DNA of 64,000 nucleotides from Stomatohabitans albus (GTDB lineage: Bacteria; Actinomycetota; Nitriliruptoria; Euzebyales; Euzebyaceae). The position numbers and the translations under genes are program-made. Of this stretch, positions 51,409 through 58,956 are shown piece after piece (the stretch's first letter is position 1; every line of letters starts with the position of its first letter). The stretch is taken from assembly GCF_036336025.1 (NCBI RefSeq), contig NZ_JAYKKE010000001.1:901710-965709 (forward strand). Reading direction: 5' to 3'. A model generated the notes under the pieces. That model ran no database searches. It saw nothing but the letters and a program-made list of their open reading frames with translations, and was not told where the DNA came from.

Positions 51409-51963
51409 ATGGCAAAACGCGCACTTCACCCGCAGCTCACACGGCTCTCAGCAGTAGATGCGCGTATTGTCGCCATCACTGAACTATCTAACCAGTCGTC
51501 CATTAACAAGACAGAACTATCGGACTTGTTGTGGGAAGCCACTGATTTATGCCTAGAGATTTCCTCTAAGCTGTGCTTCATTGAACGGGTTTGGGCTGAC
51601 TTGGATTTGCTCGCCTTTGTGTGGCGCAGGATGCCTGAACTAGTCAAACTGTGTCGTAGCGCTGGGGTTGTTGAACTTGGAGTGGCCGATATTGTGCGCG
51701 CCATCAACGCTGATACGCAGCGGCTCTTTGCTGCAAGTGAACTCGTTGATGATTGTCAGCTTGATTTATTAGCCAAACCTGACGACGTGGCCACCCGTGA
51801 GGCCTTATTAGATGCGGTTGACAAGCTTTCCCAAGCGGGTGACCGTTGGTTTGTACACGCGTTTTCTTCTCGCTTCGATAAGTATTTTGATACTGGATAT
51901 GCCGTGTTATCTGCGACCGAACAGCGTTGCATCAAAGAGCGTGACGCACTGATTGCCGGCTAG
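51409..51963 (+). CDS. Hypothetical helical protein
   Basis: The protein has 184 residues from ATG 51409 (the frame also opens at 51400). It is predicted to be almost entirely helical, with segments such as LSDLLWEATDLCLEISSKLCFIERVWADLDLLAFVWRRMPELVKLC and LLDAVDKLSQAGDRWFVHAFSSRFDKYF. There is no signal peptide or membrane segment. I do not recognise the family. It lies between rlmB and pepN on the same strand. Confidence 0.7.
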   Translation: MAKRALHPQLTRLSAVDARIVAITELSNQSSINKTELSDLLWEATDLCLEISSKLCFIERVWADLDLLAFVWRRMPELVKLCRSAGVVELGVADIVRAINADTQRLFAASELVDDCQLDLLAKPDDVATREALLDAVDKLSQAGDRWFVHAFSSRFDKYFDTGYAVLSATEQRCIKERDALIAG

Positions 51964-52106
51964 TGAGCCGATAGTCCACTGGTACGTCGAGCAGGATATG
52001 CCCTTCCCCTGCCCAAAGGGCTGAGCGGAGTACCACCCGTATGAATAGGTAATGAAATTATGCGTTTGGTGCCCCACAACGGGTAGGAGATGTCTACTCT
52101 GAACGC

Positions 52107-54638
52107 ATGGATATTTTGACGCGCTCTGACGCTACCGCTCGTGCTCAACAGGTCTCAAACGTTCGTATCGCTACAACAGTGGATGTGTCTGACCAATCAC
52201 AAAAGGATGATTTTGGGGTCTCATCAACGTTGACCTTTGACGCCACCGGTAACGACGTATTTGTGGATGCCCACGCTACGTTGATTACACGGGTTGTACT
52301 GAATGGGCGTGAAGTCAGCAATGATGAACTATCCAAGATGGTGGCTGATCATCGTGTCTATTTAACTGGCCTGGTCAACGGTGAAAATGTAGTTGAGATT
52401 GAGGGTCGATTCCCGTACTCAAACGCAGGGGTCGGTCTCCACCGCTTTGAAGATCCGACTGATGGGCAGGTTTTTTTGTACACCCAGTTTGAGCCGTTTG
52501 AAGCTCACCGGATGTACCCGTGTTTTGACCAACCAGATCTAAAGATTCGATGGGATTTAACGGTAAACGCACCGGCAGGTTGGGAAGTCATTTCCAATAG
52601 TGAACACATCGCCCGTCCAGATCAAGATTCGGCCACCCAAATGCCGGGGGCGGGGGAGTGGCGTTTTGCCCAAACCCCTCCAATCAGCCCCTATATCACA
52701 GCACTGATTGCTGGCCCCTATGTGAAGGTAACGGACAAGCACGGTGATATTGACTTAGGCATTTACTGCCGCCCGAGTTTGGCTAAACATCTTGACGCTG
52801 ACGAGATTTTTGAGATTACCAAGGCGGGTCTCGACTGGTTCGCCAAGGCCTTTGCGCAACCGTATCCCTTTGGGAAGTACGACCAACTGTTTTGCCCGCA
52901 ATTCAACTTCGGGGCGATGGAGAACCCTGGAGCGGTCACGTTCACCGAGCGCTATATCTTCCGGAATGCGGTAACTGACGCAATGCGCGCCCAGCGCGCA
53001 AACACCATTTTGCATGAGATGGCGCATATGTGGTTCGGAGACTTAGTTACGATGCAGTGGTGGGATGACTTGTGGTTAAACGAGAGTTTTGCCACCTTTA
53101 TCGCATCTACGGCCTTGGCTGAAGCCACCCGCTTCGGTGCGTTGAGTTGGAGTGAGTTTGCCCTTGGCGAAAAGGCATGGGCGTATGCCGAGGACCAGTT
53201 ACCGACCACTCACCCGATCTCCACGGATGCATCAGATACGCATATCGTGATGGCGAACTTCGATGGGATCACCTATGCCAAGGGTTCGAGTGTTGTAAAG
53301 CAGCTCTTTAGTTGGGTAGGCCGTGAGGCCTTCTTTAGTGGGCTGGCCACCTACTTTGAGACCTACGCCTGGCAGAACGCAAACTTAAAACAGTTTTTGG
53401 CCGAACTCGAAAAAACTAGTGGCCGTGACCTACAAACCTGGGCAGATGCCTGGTTGTTGACCACCGGACCTGACCTCTTAGAGGTTAAGGAAGGCGGTCG
53501 TGTGATTGCGCGTACTCAAGGACTTGCTGAGCGTGAGCACCAGATCTTGATTGGGCTGTTTGACCAGGCTGATGACGGTCAGCTAATCGCACGTGAACCG
53601 GTGAGTGTGGAGATTACTGGTGAGGGGTTTACGTTCGATGAGGCTTATTGGGATGCCCACCCCACGCCTGCGCTGGTGGTACCCAACGATCAAGACTTAA
53701 CCTATGCACGTGTGTACTTGGATACGGCTGGTGTAGCTGCGGTGACCGAGCACTTGCACACGATTGAGGATCAGGTTACCCGTGCCGTGGTGTGGGGTTC
53801 ATTGTGGCAGATGACTCGTGACGGGGTGTTGCCGGTACACACTTTTATCAAGATCATTGAGCATAATCTGCCCTTCGAGGCTGATGTGAATACGCAAAAT
53901 CGGGTGATGGCCCAGGCTATTACAGCGGCAGAACGCTTCTTAGATGGGGATGTATCAAGCGAAGCACGCCGCCAGCTTTGCCGCTTGGCTACGGTTCAAA
54001 TGGAAAAGGCCGAGCCAGGTAGCGATCAGATGTTGAACTGGGCGACGTTACGCATTGATGCACGGCGAGATGTGCCCTGGCTAACGGGCATAGTGCAAGG
54101 TGACGAACAGATTCCCGGTATTGAACTAACCGGTGATTTGCGCTGGCGTGCAGTGAAAGCCCTTGCCGCAATGGGGTTGATTGATGCCGATGGCCTTCGT
54201 GCGGAACGTGACCGTGACCCGAACGATGCAGGCAAGATTGCGTTTGAAGGGGCATTGGCCTTACTGCCCACCGCGAAGGCAAAGGAAGCCGCGTTTACCC
54301 GCGGTATGGACACGTCGTTACCGTTGCACTATCGCCGCGAGATTCTAAATAATTTCTGGGATGTCTTACCTGAGGTTGCTGATGGGTTGGTAGACCCGTG
54401 GCTAGATCAATGGACCACCCTATTACCTGAGATTTGGAAGGATTCGAGCGCCGAGGCAAGTTTGCAGCTGACCGAGGCGGTTTACCCAGGGCCGGTTGTG
54501 GATCAGCGTGTGGTAGACCGCGCTGCTGCGGCCCTTGACGCGCTTGAACTGCCGGCGAGTGCCCAGCGTGCCCTTAAAGAAGGAATTGATAACACGACGC
54601 GCGCATTAGGTGTACGCGCTGCACAGCCAAAGGCCTAA
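52107..54638 (+). CDS. pepN: Aminopeptidase N (M1 zinc metallopeptidase)
   Basis: The protein has 843 residues. The M1 exopeptidase motif GAMENPGAVTF is followed by HEMAH (residues 303-307), with the third zinc ligand Glu 19 residues later in LWLNESFA (residue 326) and a catalytic Tyr in GITYAKG. The N-terminal beta domain shows FEPFEAHRMYPCFDQPDLK and the C-terminal half is the ERAP1-like helical domain, matching actinobacterial PepN length. It removes N-terminal residues from peptides. Upstream, TACTCT stands six bases before the ATG and no ribosome-binding site is obvious, so it may be leaderless. Confidence 0.95.
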   Translation: MDILTRSDATARAQQVSNVRIATTVDVSDQSQKDDFGVSSTLTFDATGNDVFVDAHATLITRVVLNGREVSNDELSKMVADHRVYLTGLVNGENVVEIEGRFPYSNAGVGLHRFEDPTDGQVFLYTQFEPFEAHRMYPCFDQPDLKIRWDLTVNAPAGWEVISNSEHIARPDQDSATQMPGAGEWRFAQTPPISPYITALIAGPYVKVTDKHGDIDLGIYCRPSLAKHLDADEIFEITKAGLDWFAKAFAQPYPFGKYDQLFCPQFNFGAMENPGAVTFTERYIFRNAVTDAMRAQRANTILHEMAHMWFGDLVTMQWWDDLWLNESFATFIASTALAEATRFGALSWSEFALGEKAWAYAEDQLPTTHPISTDASDTHIVMANFDGITYAKGSSVVKQLFSWVGREAFFSGLATYFETYAWQNANLKQFLAELEKTSGRDLQTWADAWLLTTGPDLLEVKEGGRVIARTQGLAEREHQILIGLFDQADDGQLIAREPVSVEITGEGFTFDEAYWDAHPTPALVVPNDQDLTYARVYLDTAGVAAVTEHLHTIEDQVTRAVVWGSLWQMTRDGVLPVHTFIKIIEHNLPFEADVNTQNRVMAQAITAAERFLDGDVSSEARRQLCRLATVQMEKAEPGSDQMLNWATLRIDARRDVPWLTGIVQGDEQIPGIELTGDLRWRAVKALAAMGLIDADGLRAERDRDPNDAGKIAFEGALALLPTAKAKEAAFTRGMDTSLPLHYRREILNNFWDVLPEVADGLVDPWLDQWTTLLPEIWKDSSAEASLQLTEAVYPGPVVDQRVVDRAAAALDALELPASAQRALKEGIDNTTRALGVRAAQPKA

Positions 54639-54641
54639 CTA

Positions 54642-55496
54642 ATGCCGTTTAATGGTGACTGGCTGAGTGCCGGTGAAAATGGTGAGCGCTCAGACATTGC
54701 GGTGAGTCATGTTGACACACCACGTGTCAAGGCAACTGGGGTGAGCCTGCGTGGTTATGGGCATTTACGGAATGGGAAACCACTCCAAGATGCCCACGCG
54801 GTGGGGGTAGTGCCCGATTCTTCTCTACTCGTTGCCCTAGTTGCTGATGGGTCAGGACGGTATCCGCATAGCCACTGGCTGAGTGAAGTCGTTGTTCGTT
54901 CCGGGTGGCGTTGCGTCGCCGAAACGTTACATGGTGCCCAACAATTGCCGCATGACGTTAATGGTCTTGTGGCCGAACTCCATGAGCTGGCTATGACACA
55001 AGGGCGGCGGCTGTGTCACTATTTGGGTGTTGGGCAAGATGGCCACGATCACGATAGTCCAGCGCCGCTATCTGCCGAAGAAATCGCACAGCAAATGGCA
55101 TGTACATTGCAGTTTGTTCTCCTCGACACCGAGACACTTGAATATCTCTGGGTTGATGTGGCTGGTGATGGGTCCGCGTACTGGCGTGATCGAAAGGCCC
55201 GTTTGCATGTTATCCAACAAGGTACAGACGAGCTTGGGGAGAATAGTTGGACACCGCCGTTGCCGCTGTATCGGGGTGATCCTCTGGTTCACGCCGGGCG
55301 TTTGAAGGCTGGTGACATGTTGATGATGGTGACTGACGGTATCGGAGAAGCCCTCCTCAACGGCAAAACACCTGAGAGCATTTCGTTTAGTAGTCGTCTA
55401 CAAACCCGGCCATCTGTGTTCAATATCGCATCCTTCGTGTCAACAATTGGGTTGCACGACAAAGATGACAAAACGTTGGTTTTGATGACCACCTAG
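54642..55496 (+). CDS. PP2C-type protein phosphatase-like protein
   Basis: The protein has 284 residues. A PP2C_2-like fold is suggested by GYGHLRNGKPLQDAHAVGVVPDSSLLVALVADGSGRYPHSHWLSEVVV (metal-binding Asp in VADGSG), the mid-domain YLWVDVAGDGSAYWR, DMLMMVTDGIGEALL and the end HDKDDKTLVLMTT. These are the four Asp-bearing positions of the family. It should dephosphorylate Ser/Thr-phosphorylated proteins, possibly coupled to a kinase elsewhere. It lies three bases after pepN. Confidence 0.85.
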   Translation: MPFNGDWLSAGENGERSDIAVSHVDTPRVKATGVSLRGYGHLRNGKPLQDAHAVGVVPDSSLLVALVADGSGRYPHSHWLSEVVVRSGWRCVAETLHGAQQLPHDVNGLVAELHELAMTQGRRLCHYLGVGQDGHDHDSPAPLSAEEIAQQMACTLQFVLLDTETLEYLWVDVAGDGSAYWRDRKARLHVIQQGTDELGENSWTPPLPLYRGDPLVHAGRLKAGDMLMMVTDGIGEALLNGKTPESISFSSRLQTRPSVFNIASFVSTIGLHDKDDKTLVLMTT

Positions 55497-55608
55497 TCGG
55501 TGTTATCCGAACATCTAGTCGAGGGTCAGCGGTGGAATAAGGTTGCGCTGACCCTCTGAACGGGGGTGTTAGGATCGTCGGATTTGAGATGCCAGGTGAC
55601 TGACAACA

Positions 55609-55638
55609 TAAGAAACCGGACCAATGGTCCGGTTTCTT
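55609..55638. terminator. Hairpin between convergent genes
   Basis: A 13-bp stem (AAGAAACCGGACC / GGTCCGGTTTCTT) with a three-base loop lies between convergent genes. The flanks are not T-rich on either strand, but the AAGAAA/TTTCTT ends supply a partial T tract for both directions. Confidence 0.75.
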
Positions 55639-55673
55639 ATGGCGGGCTTCCGTGCCCGATGGCGGCGGATGTG

Positions 55674-56582
55674 CTAGCTGCTACTTGCTGAAGGGGCCGG
55701 GTTGACAACGGTGGTGCCGGTGCCACCCGTATTGGTTGTACTTCCGGTGCTGTTCACCGTCGAGGTATTGGCGGCTGCTCCAGCAAAGTTAGGAACGGTG
55801 TTACTGGCTGCGGCACCTTGGGCGCCAGCAGGCAAGGCGGCTGAGGTGCTTGGATCGTAGCTCGGTGTTGTGCCGCTCGTTGATGATTCACTTGATGAAC
55901 CGCTGGTGCTAGAGCTGCTCGTTCCTTCAGAAGAGCTTGAACTGGATGATTCACTCGCGCTTGAACCAGAACCTGATCCAGAGGACCAGTCAGAACCGAC
56001 CGCAATATGAATGTCGTCATCAGCGGTAATGCTCTCGGGCTTTGGCTTTTGCTCTTTGAAACGTGGGTCAGCTGCAGAGAGGTTGTCGGCTTCGGTTTCT
56101 TTGCCTTTTACAACAAACACGGTTGTCGTGTCATAGTCGCTTGCGGCTCTACCGCCGATTTTCACGGTGTAGCCCAGTTGCTTTAACACCGATACTGCGG
56201 AGTCCAGGGCTGACTTTGAGGTGCTTGCACCTTGAAGAACCTGAACCTTAACGCCTACACCGGGCTTGTCACCAACGGGAGCATTTGAGGCGCTGCCTAT
56301 TGTGGTGCCATCGGTTGCGCTGGGATTGACAAGTGCACCAGTACTGGGATCTACGGAAACGGTGCCTGCAGCACCGGTGGTGCCAGGGGCCGTTGGAGCT
56401 GTAGAAATGCCAGGAGATGCATTATCAGAGGCGGTGGAGGAGGTTGTACCCGAGCCACCACCAAAGAACGCGGCGTAAATGATAAAGACAACGATCGCCG
56501 CCGTTAACCCACGAAAGAGTGGTGCGGTAAAGGCGCGAAGCGAAGCCATTGATTGTTCTGAAGAAACGTCGTGGTCTGCCAT
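55674..56582 (-). CDS. LytR C-terminal (LytR_C) domain protein with Ser-rich tail
   Basis: The protein has 302 residues. A membrane segment lies at about residues 28-46 (LTAAIVVFIIYAAFFGGGS) after a short cytoplasmic start, and a Thr/Ser/Ala-rich spacer follows to about residue 105. The LytR_C domain (PF13399) is visible in GVKVQVLQGASTSKSALDSAVSVLKQLGYTVKIGGRAASDYDTTTVFVVKGKETEADNLSAADPRF. The last 90 residues are Ser/Gly/Thr repeats (SSSSSSEGTSSSSTSGSSS). LytR_C domains accompany wall-polymer ligases, but this protein lacks the catalytic LCP domain. ATG 56582 is preferred over GTG 56585. Confidence 0.85.
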   Translation of the reverse strand: MADHDVSSEQSMASLRAFTAPLFRGLTAAIVVFIIYAAFFGGGSGTTSSTASDNASPGISTAPTAPGTTGAAGTVSVDPSTGALVNPSATDGTTIGSASNAPVGDKPGVGVKVQVLQGASTSKSALDSAVSVLKQLGYTVKIGGRAASDYDTTTVFVVKGKETEADNLSAADPRFKEQKPKPESITADDDIHIAVGSDWSSGSGSGSSASESSSSSSSEGTSSSSTSGSSSESSTSGTTPSYDPSTSAALPAGAQGAAASNTVPNFAGAAANTSTVNSTGSTTNTGGTGTTVVNPAPSASSS

Positions 56583-56633
56583 CACCTATTACAATACCCT
56601 ATCTGGGCCAGTCGTAGTATCATCGTCACCCTT

Positions 56634-56710
56634 GCCGGGATAGCTCAGTCGGCCAGAGCAGCGCTCTTGTAAAGCGAAGGTCGCGGGTTCGAATCCCGCT
56701 CCCGGCTCCA
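56634..56710 (+). tRNA. tRNA-Thr (anticodon TGT)
   Basis: The 7-bp acceptor stem is GCCGGGA / TCCCGGC, the D arm AGCTCAGTCGGCCAGAGC, the anticodon loop CTTGTAA with anticodon TGT, and the T arm GCGGGTTCGAATCCCGC. The CCA end is encoded (56708-56710). Position 27-43 of the anticodon stem is a mismatch. Confidence 0.96.
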
Positions 56711-56828
56711 ATTCCAAGGCTTTTCAACGGTTTGGCGGTCGTTGTTTCCGCCCAAAATGCCACCCTGACCAAAAGGGCAACTTGTACTTACGAGGCCAAA
56801 CCTTTGCGTGCGGGCTACCCTTTTCCGT

Positions 56829-57356
56829 ATGGACCGGGTCTTTTTAAATATGGCGCGCATCATTGTGCTTGTGGTGTTTGTAAGTGTGTTTGGGGTGCTC
56901 ATGCAGTGGGCATTCCACCCAGAACGTCGTCCCGATGTGGAGGCCATTGCGCGCGCACGTAATGAAGCGGCACGCGCGGCGCAGGCTGCTGCCAACCCAA
57001 CCGCCACCCCTTCAGCTACTCCCACGCCTGAGCCAACCCCCGAAGGTCCTAACCCGAACGATTTGATTGCACTTGGCCGTAGTCCACAAGACATCAAGGT
57101 ACAGGCTCTGCGTGCAGGAGCGTCAAATGCGCAGTTCGATAAAGCGGTTAGCGCATTGGAGCGGATGGGATATACGGTTATCACGTCCAGTTCAAAGCGC
57201 ACCGTTAAATCAACCACGATTTATACAACAAAGCCGGAAACCCAAGCGGATGCTGAGGCGTTGCGGGCGCGCGATCCACGGTTTGCCGAGATTGAAGAAA
57301 ACGGTGGGTTGAAGGCCGAGGTTGATTTGCACGTGCTGATTGGTGACGACTTTTAA
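56829..57356 (+). CDS. LytR_C domain membrane protein
   Basis: The protein has 175 residues. A membrane segment (MARIIVLVVFVSVFGVLMQWAF, about residues 8-29) is followed by an Arg/Ala-rich helix and a Pro/Thr spacer (PTATPSATPTPEPTP). The LytR_C domain follows: DIKVQALRAGASNAQFDKAVSALERMGYTVITSSSKRTVKSTTIYTTKPETQADAEALRARDPRF. The domain closely parallels that of the divergent gene across the tRNA, so the two are paralogues. ATG 56829 is used; a TTG/ATG extension to 56808 is possible. Confidence 0.83.
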   Translation: MDRVFLNMARIIVLVVFVSVFGVLMQWAFHPERRPDVEAIARARNEAARAAQAAANPTATPSATPTPEPTPEGPNPNDLIALGRSPQDIKVQALRAGASNAQFDKAVSALERMGYTVITSSSKRTVKSTTIYTTKPETQADAEALRARDPRFAEIEENGGLKAEVDLHVLIGDDF

Positions 57357-57681
57357 ATCTTTTGGTGTCAGCCAAGATCTTCGTTTCTCGCCCTTAGTTG
57401 GCTGTGGCACGCCCCGAACATGTGGTCTAGGTGTGAACCCTCTCCTTTATATATAGGGGTTTGCGTATACGCGGGTTCATGCGGTGTGGCGTTGCGTTGC
57501 CCTTCCGTAAAGGTGGTGCCAACGTTTGTTGTACGAGATTTTATGTAGATTGGTAATCGCAGGTGGTTATTACCCTGATTTACAGTTAGGGGATTCAGTG
57601 ATTTCCCTCTTGTGTCACACGCCTCATAAATAAAGTACGCTCGTCCAAGACCATTACTGCACCCATCTGTTAAGGATCGAC
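57357..57681 (+). promoter_or_regulatory. Gene-free region with candidate pspA promoter
   Basis: No credible gene lies here; a 108-codon open frame on the minus strand has no coding features. A possible promoter is TTGTGT (57610-57615) with TAAAGT (57631-57636) about 45 bases before the pspA start. A TATATATA run lies near 57460. Confidence 0.4.
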
Positions 57682-58512
57682 ATGTTTGAAACAATTAAAA
57701 AGTGGTTTAACTACCTGTTTGCCAGCGCCAATAGTGCGTTTGAGGCCAACGCTGATCCCAAGGTGCAGCTTGAGCAGGCAATGGCTGAAGCCCGCCACCA
57801 GCACCAGACGTTGCGTAACCAAGCCGCTACGGTGATTGCAAATCAAAAGCAGATCGAAGCAAAGCTCAACCGCAAGATTGATGAGGTTGAGAAGACCACC
57901 GCATCTGCCCGTCAAGCCGTGCTGATGGCTGATAAGGCGGCAGCTGAAGGTGATGAGGCTAAAGCAGCTGACTACACCGAAGCAGCCCAGGCCTTTGCGA
58001 CCAAACTTGTGGCCCTTGAAGGCGAAGTGGATTCGTTGAAGCAGTTGAGTTTGGATTCTGCACGGGCGTCTGATCAGGCTAAGGCCGCGGTAACAGAACA
58101 TGGCCAAAAGATGCAAGAGCGGCTTGCTCAGCAACAGAAATTGTTGAGCAAGATTGACCAGGCCAAGATGCAAGAAACCGTGAATGATGCGATGCAAACG
58201 CTGACCGTGACCGCTGGTATCGAAGGGCCGAGCTTTGATGAGCTTGAAGCCAAAATCGAAGCACGCTATGCCAGGGCACGTGGATACCAAGAGCTTGATG
58301 CGGCAAGTCCAGAAGGACGCATGCTTGAAGTAGAACGTGCCGCAATGGCGAGCCAGGCCACCAACAAGCTAGATGAAATTCGTGCACAGCTTGGTATGGG
58401 GGCGGCCGATGAAAAGCAACTTGAAGCGGACAAAGCCAAAGAGCTGGATCCCAGTGCCACAGCGAGTGAATCAGTAACCGAAGTTATTGATGTTGAAGAG
58501 TCAGAAGCCTAG
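57682..58512 (+). CDS. pspA: PspA/IM30-family membrane-stress protein
   Basis: The 276-residue protein is nearly all coiled coil after a short amphipathic start (MFETIKKWFNYLFASANSAFE), typical of ESCRT-III-like PspA. Conserved features are PKVQLEQAMAEARHQHQTLRNQAATVIANQKQIEAKL and FDELEAKIEARYARARGYQEL. A C-terminal acidic tail (SVTEVIDVEESEA) extends beyond the usual end. It is thought to bind and protect damaged membranes. AAGGATCGAC is upstream. Confidence 0.9.
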   Translation: MFETIKKWFNYLFASANSAFEANADPKVQLEQAMAEARHQHQTLRNQAATVIANQKQIEAKLNRKIDEVEKTTASARQAVLMADKAAAEGDEAKAADYTEAAQAFATKLVALEGEVDSLKQLSLDSARASDQAKAAVTEHGQKMQERLAQQQKLLSKIDQAKMQETVNDAMQTLTVTAGIEGPSFDELEAKIEARYARARGYQELDAASPEGRMLEVERAAMASQATNKLDEIRAQLGMGAADEKQLEADKAKELDPSATASESVTEVIDVEESEA

Positions 58513-58546
58513 ACAAACGTTGGCCGCTGTTATATAGTCAAAACCC

Positions 58547-58596
58547 AGACCGCCCGAGCGCTAACCACCCCCCTCAGCGCTGGGCGGTCTTCTCTG
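58547..58596 (+). terminator. Terminator after pspA
   Basis: AGACCGCCC pairs with GGGCGGTCT, with an inner AGCGCT palindromic pair, followed by TCTCTGTT. The position, 34 bases after the stop, fits termination. Confidence 0.85.
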
Positions 58597-58956
58597 TTCC
58601 GACGGGTATGTGTCGCGCCGGATTGGGGCAAAACTCCTGAATAAATCCTGTTTTTTCGTTTTTTAGGTGTTGCATAGTGTTGACAGTGCCCATAACCTCC
58701 TGAATGACAGGTTTTGTTACCGTCGCAAAAAAATGTTTCAGTTACCCGTAACTGCAACTTGTGCCGGTGCGTCCTATCCAACATGCCAAAGCGGCAAACG
58801 CCGCAACGGTTTAATGAAATCCATATCGCACGAAGGGCACCAAGTCCCACAGCCGAGTCGCTCTGACCAACGTCAGCCGACCCGGTCGAACGGGTCGGGT
58901 GTGTGACAGGTTCACCCCTAAAGTGCGACCCCGAACAGGCTCAGGAGGCCTTTTCT
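58597..58956 (+). promoter_or_regulatory. Promoter and long leader of the S-layer-type gene
   Basis: A consensus -35 TTGACA lies at 58680-58685, but the matching -10 is unclear. The following 250 bases hold several hairpins, including CCGACCCG / CGGGTCGG (58877-58898), before AGGAGG and the ATG at 58957. Long untranslated leaders stabilise S-layer mRNAs in many bacteria. I compared it mentally with c-di-GMP and c-di-AMP riboswitches without a match. Confidence 0.5.
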
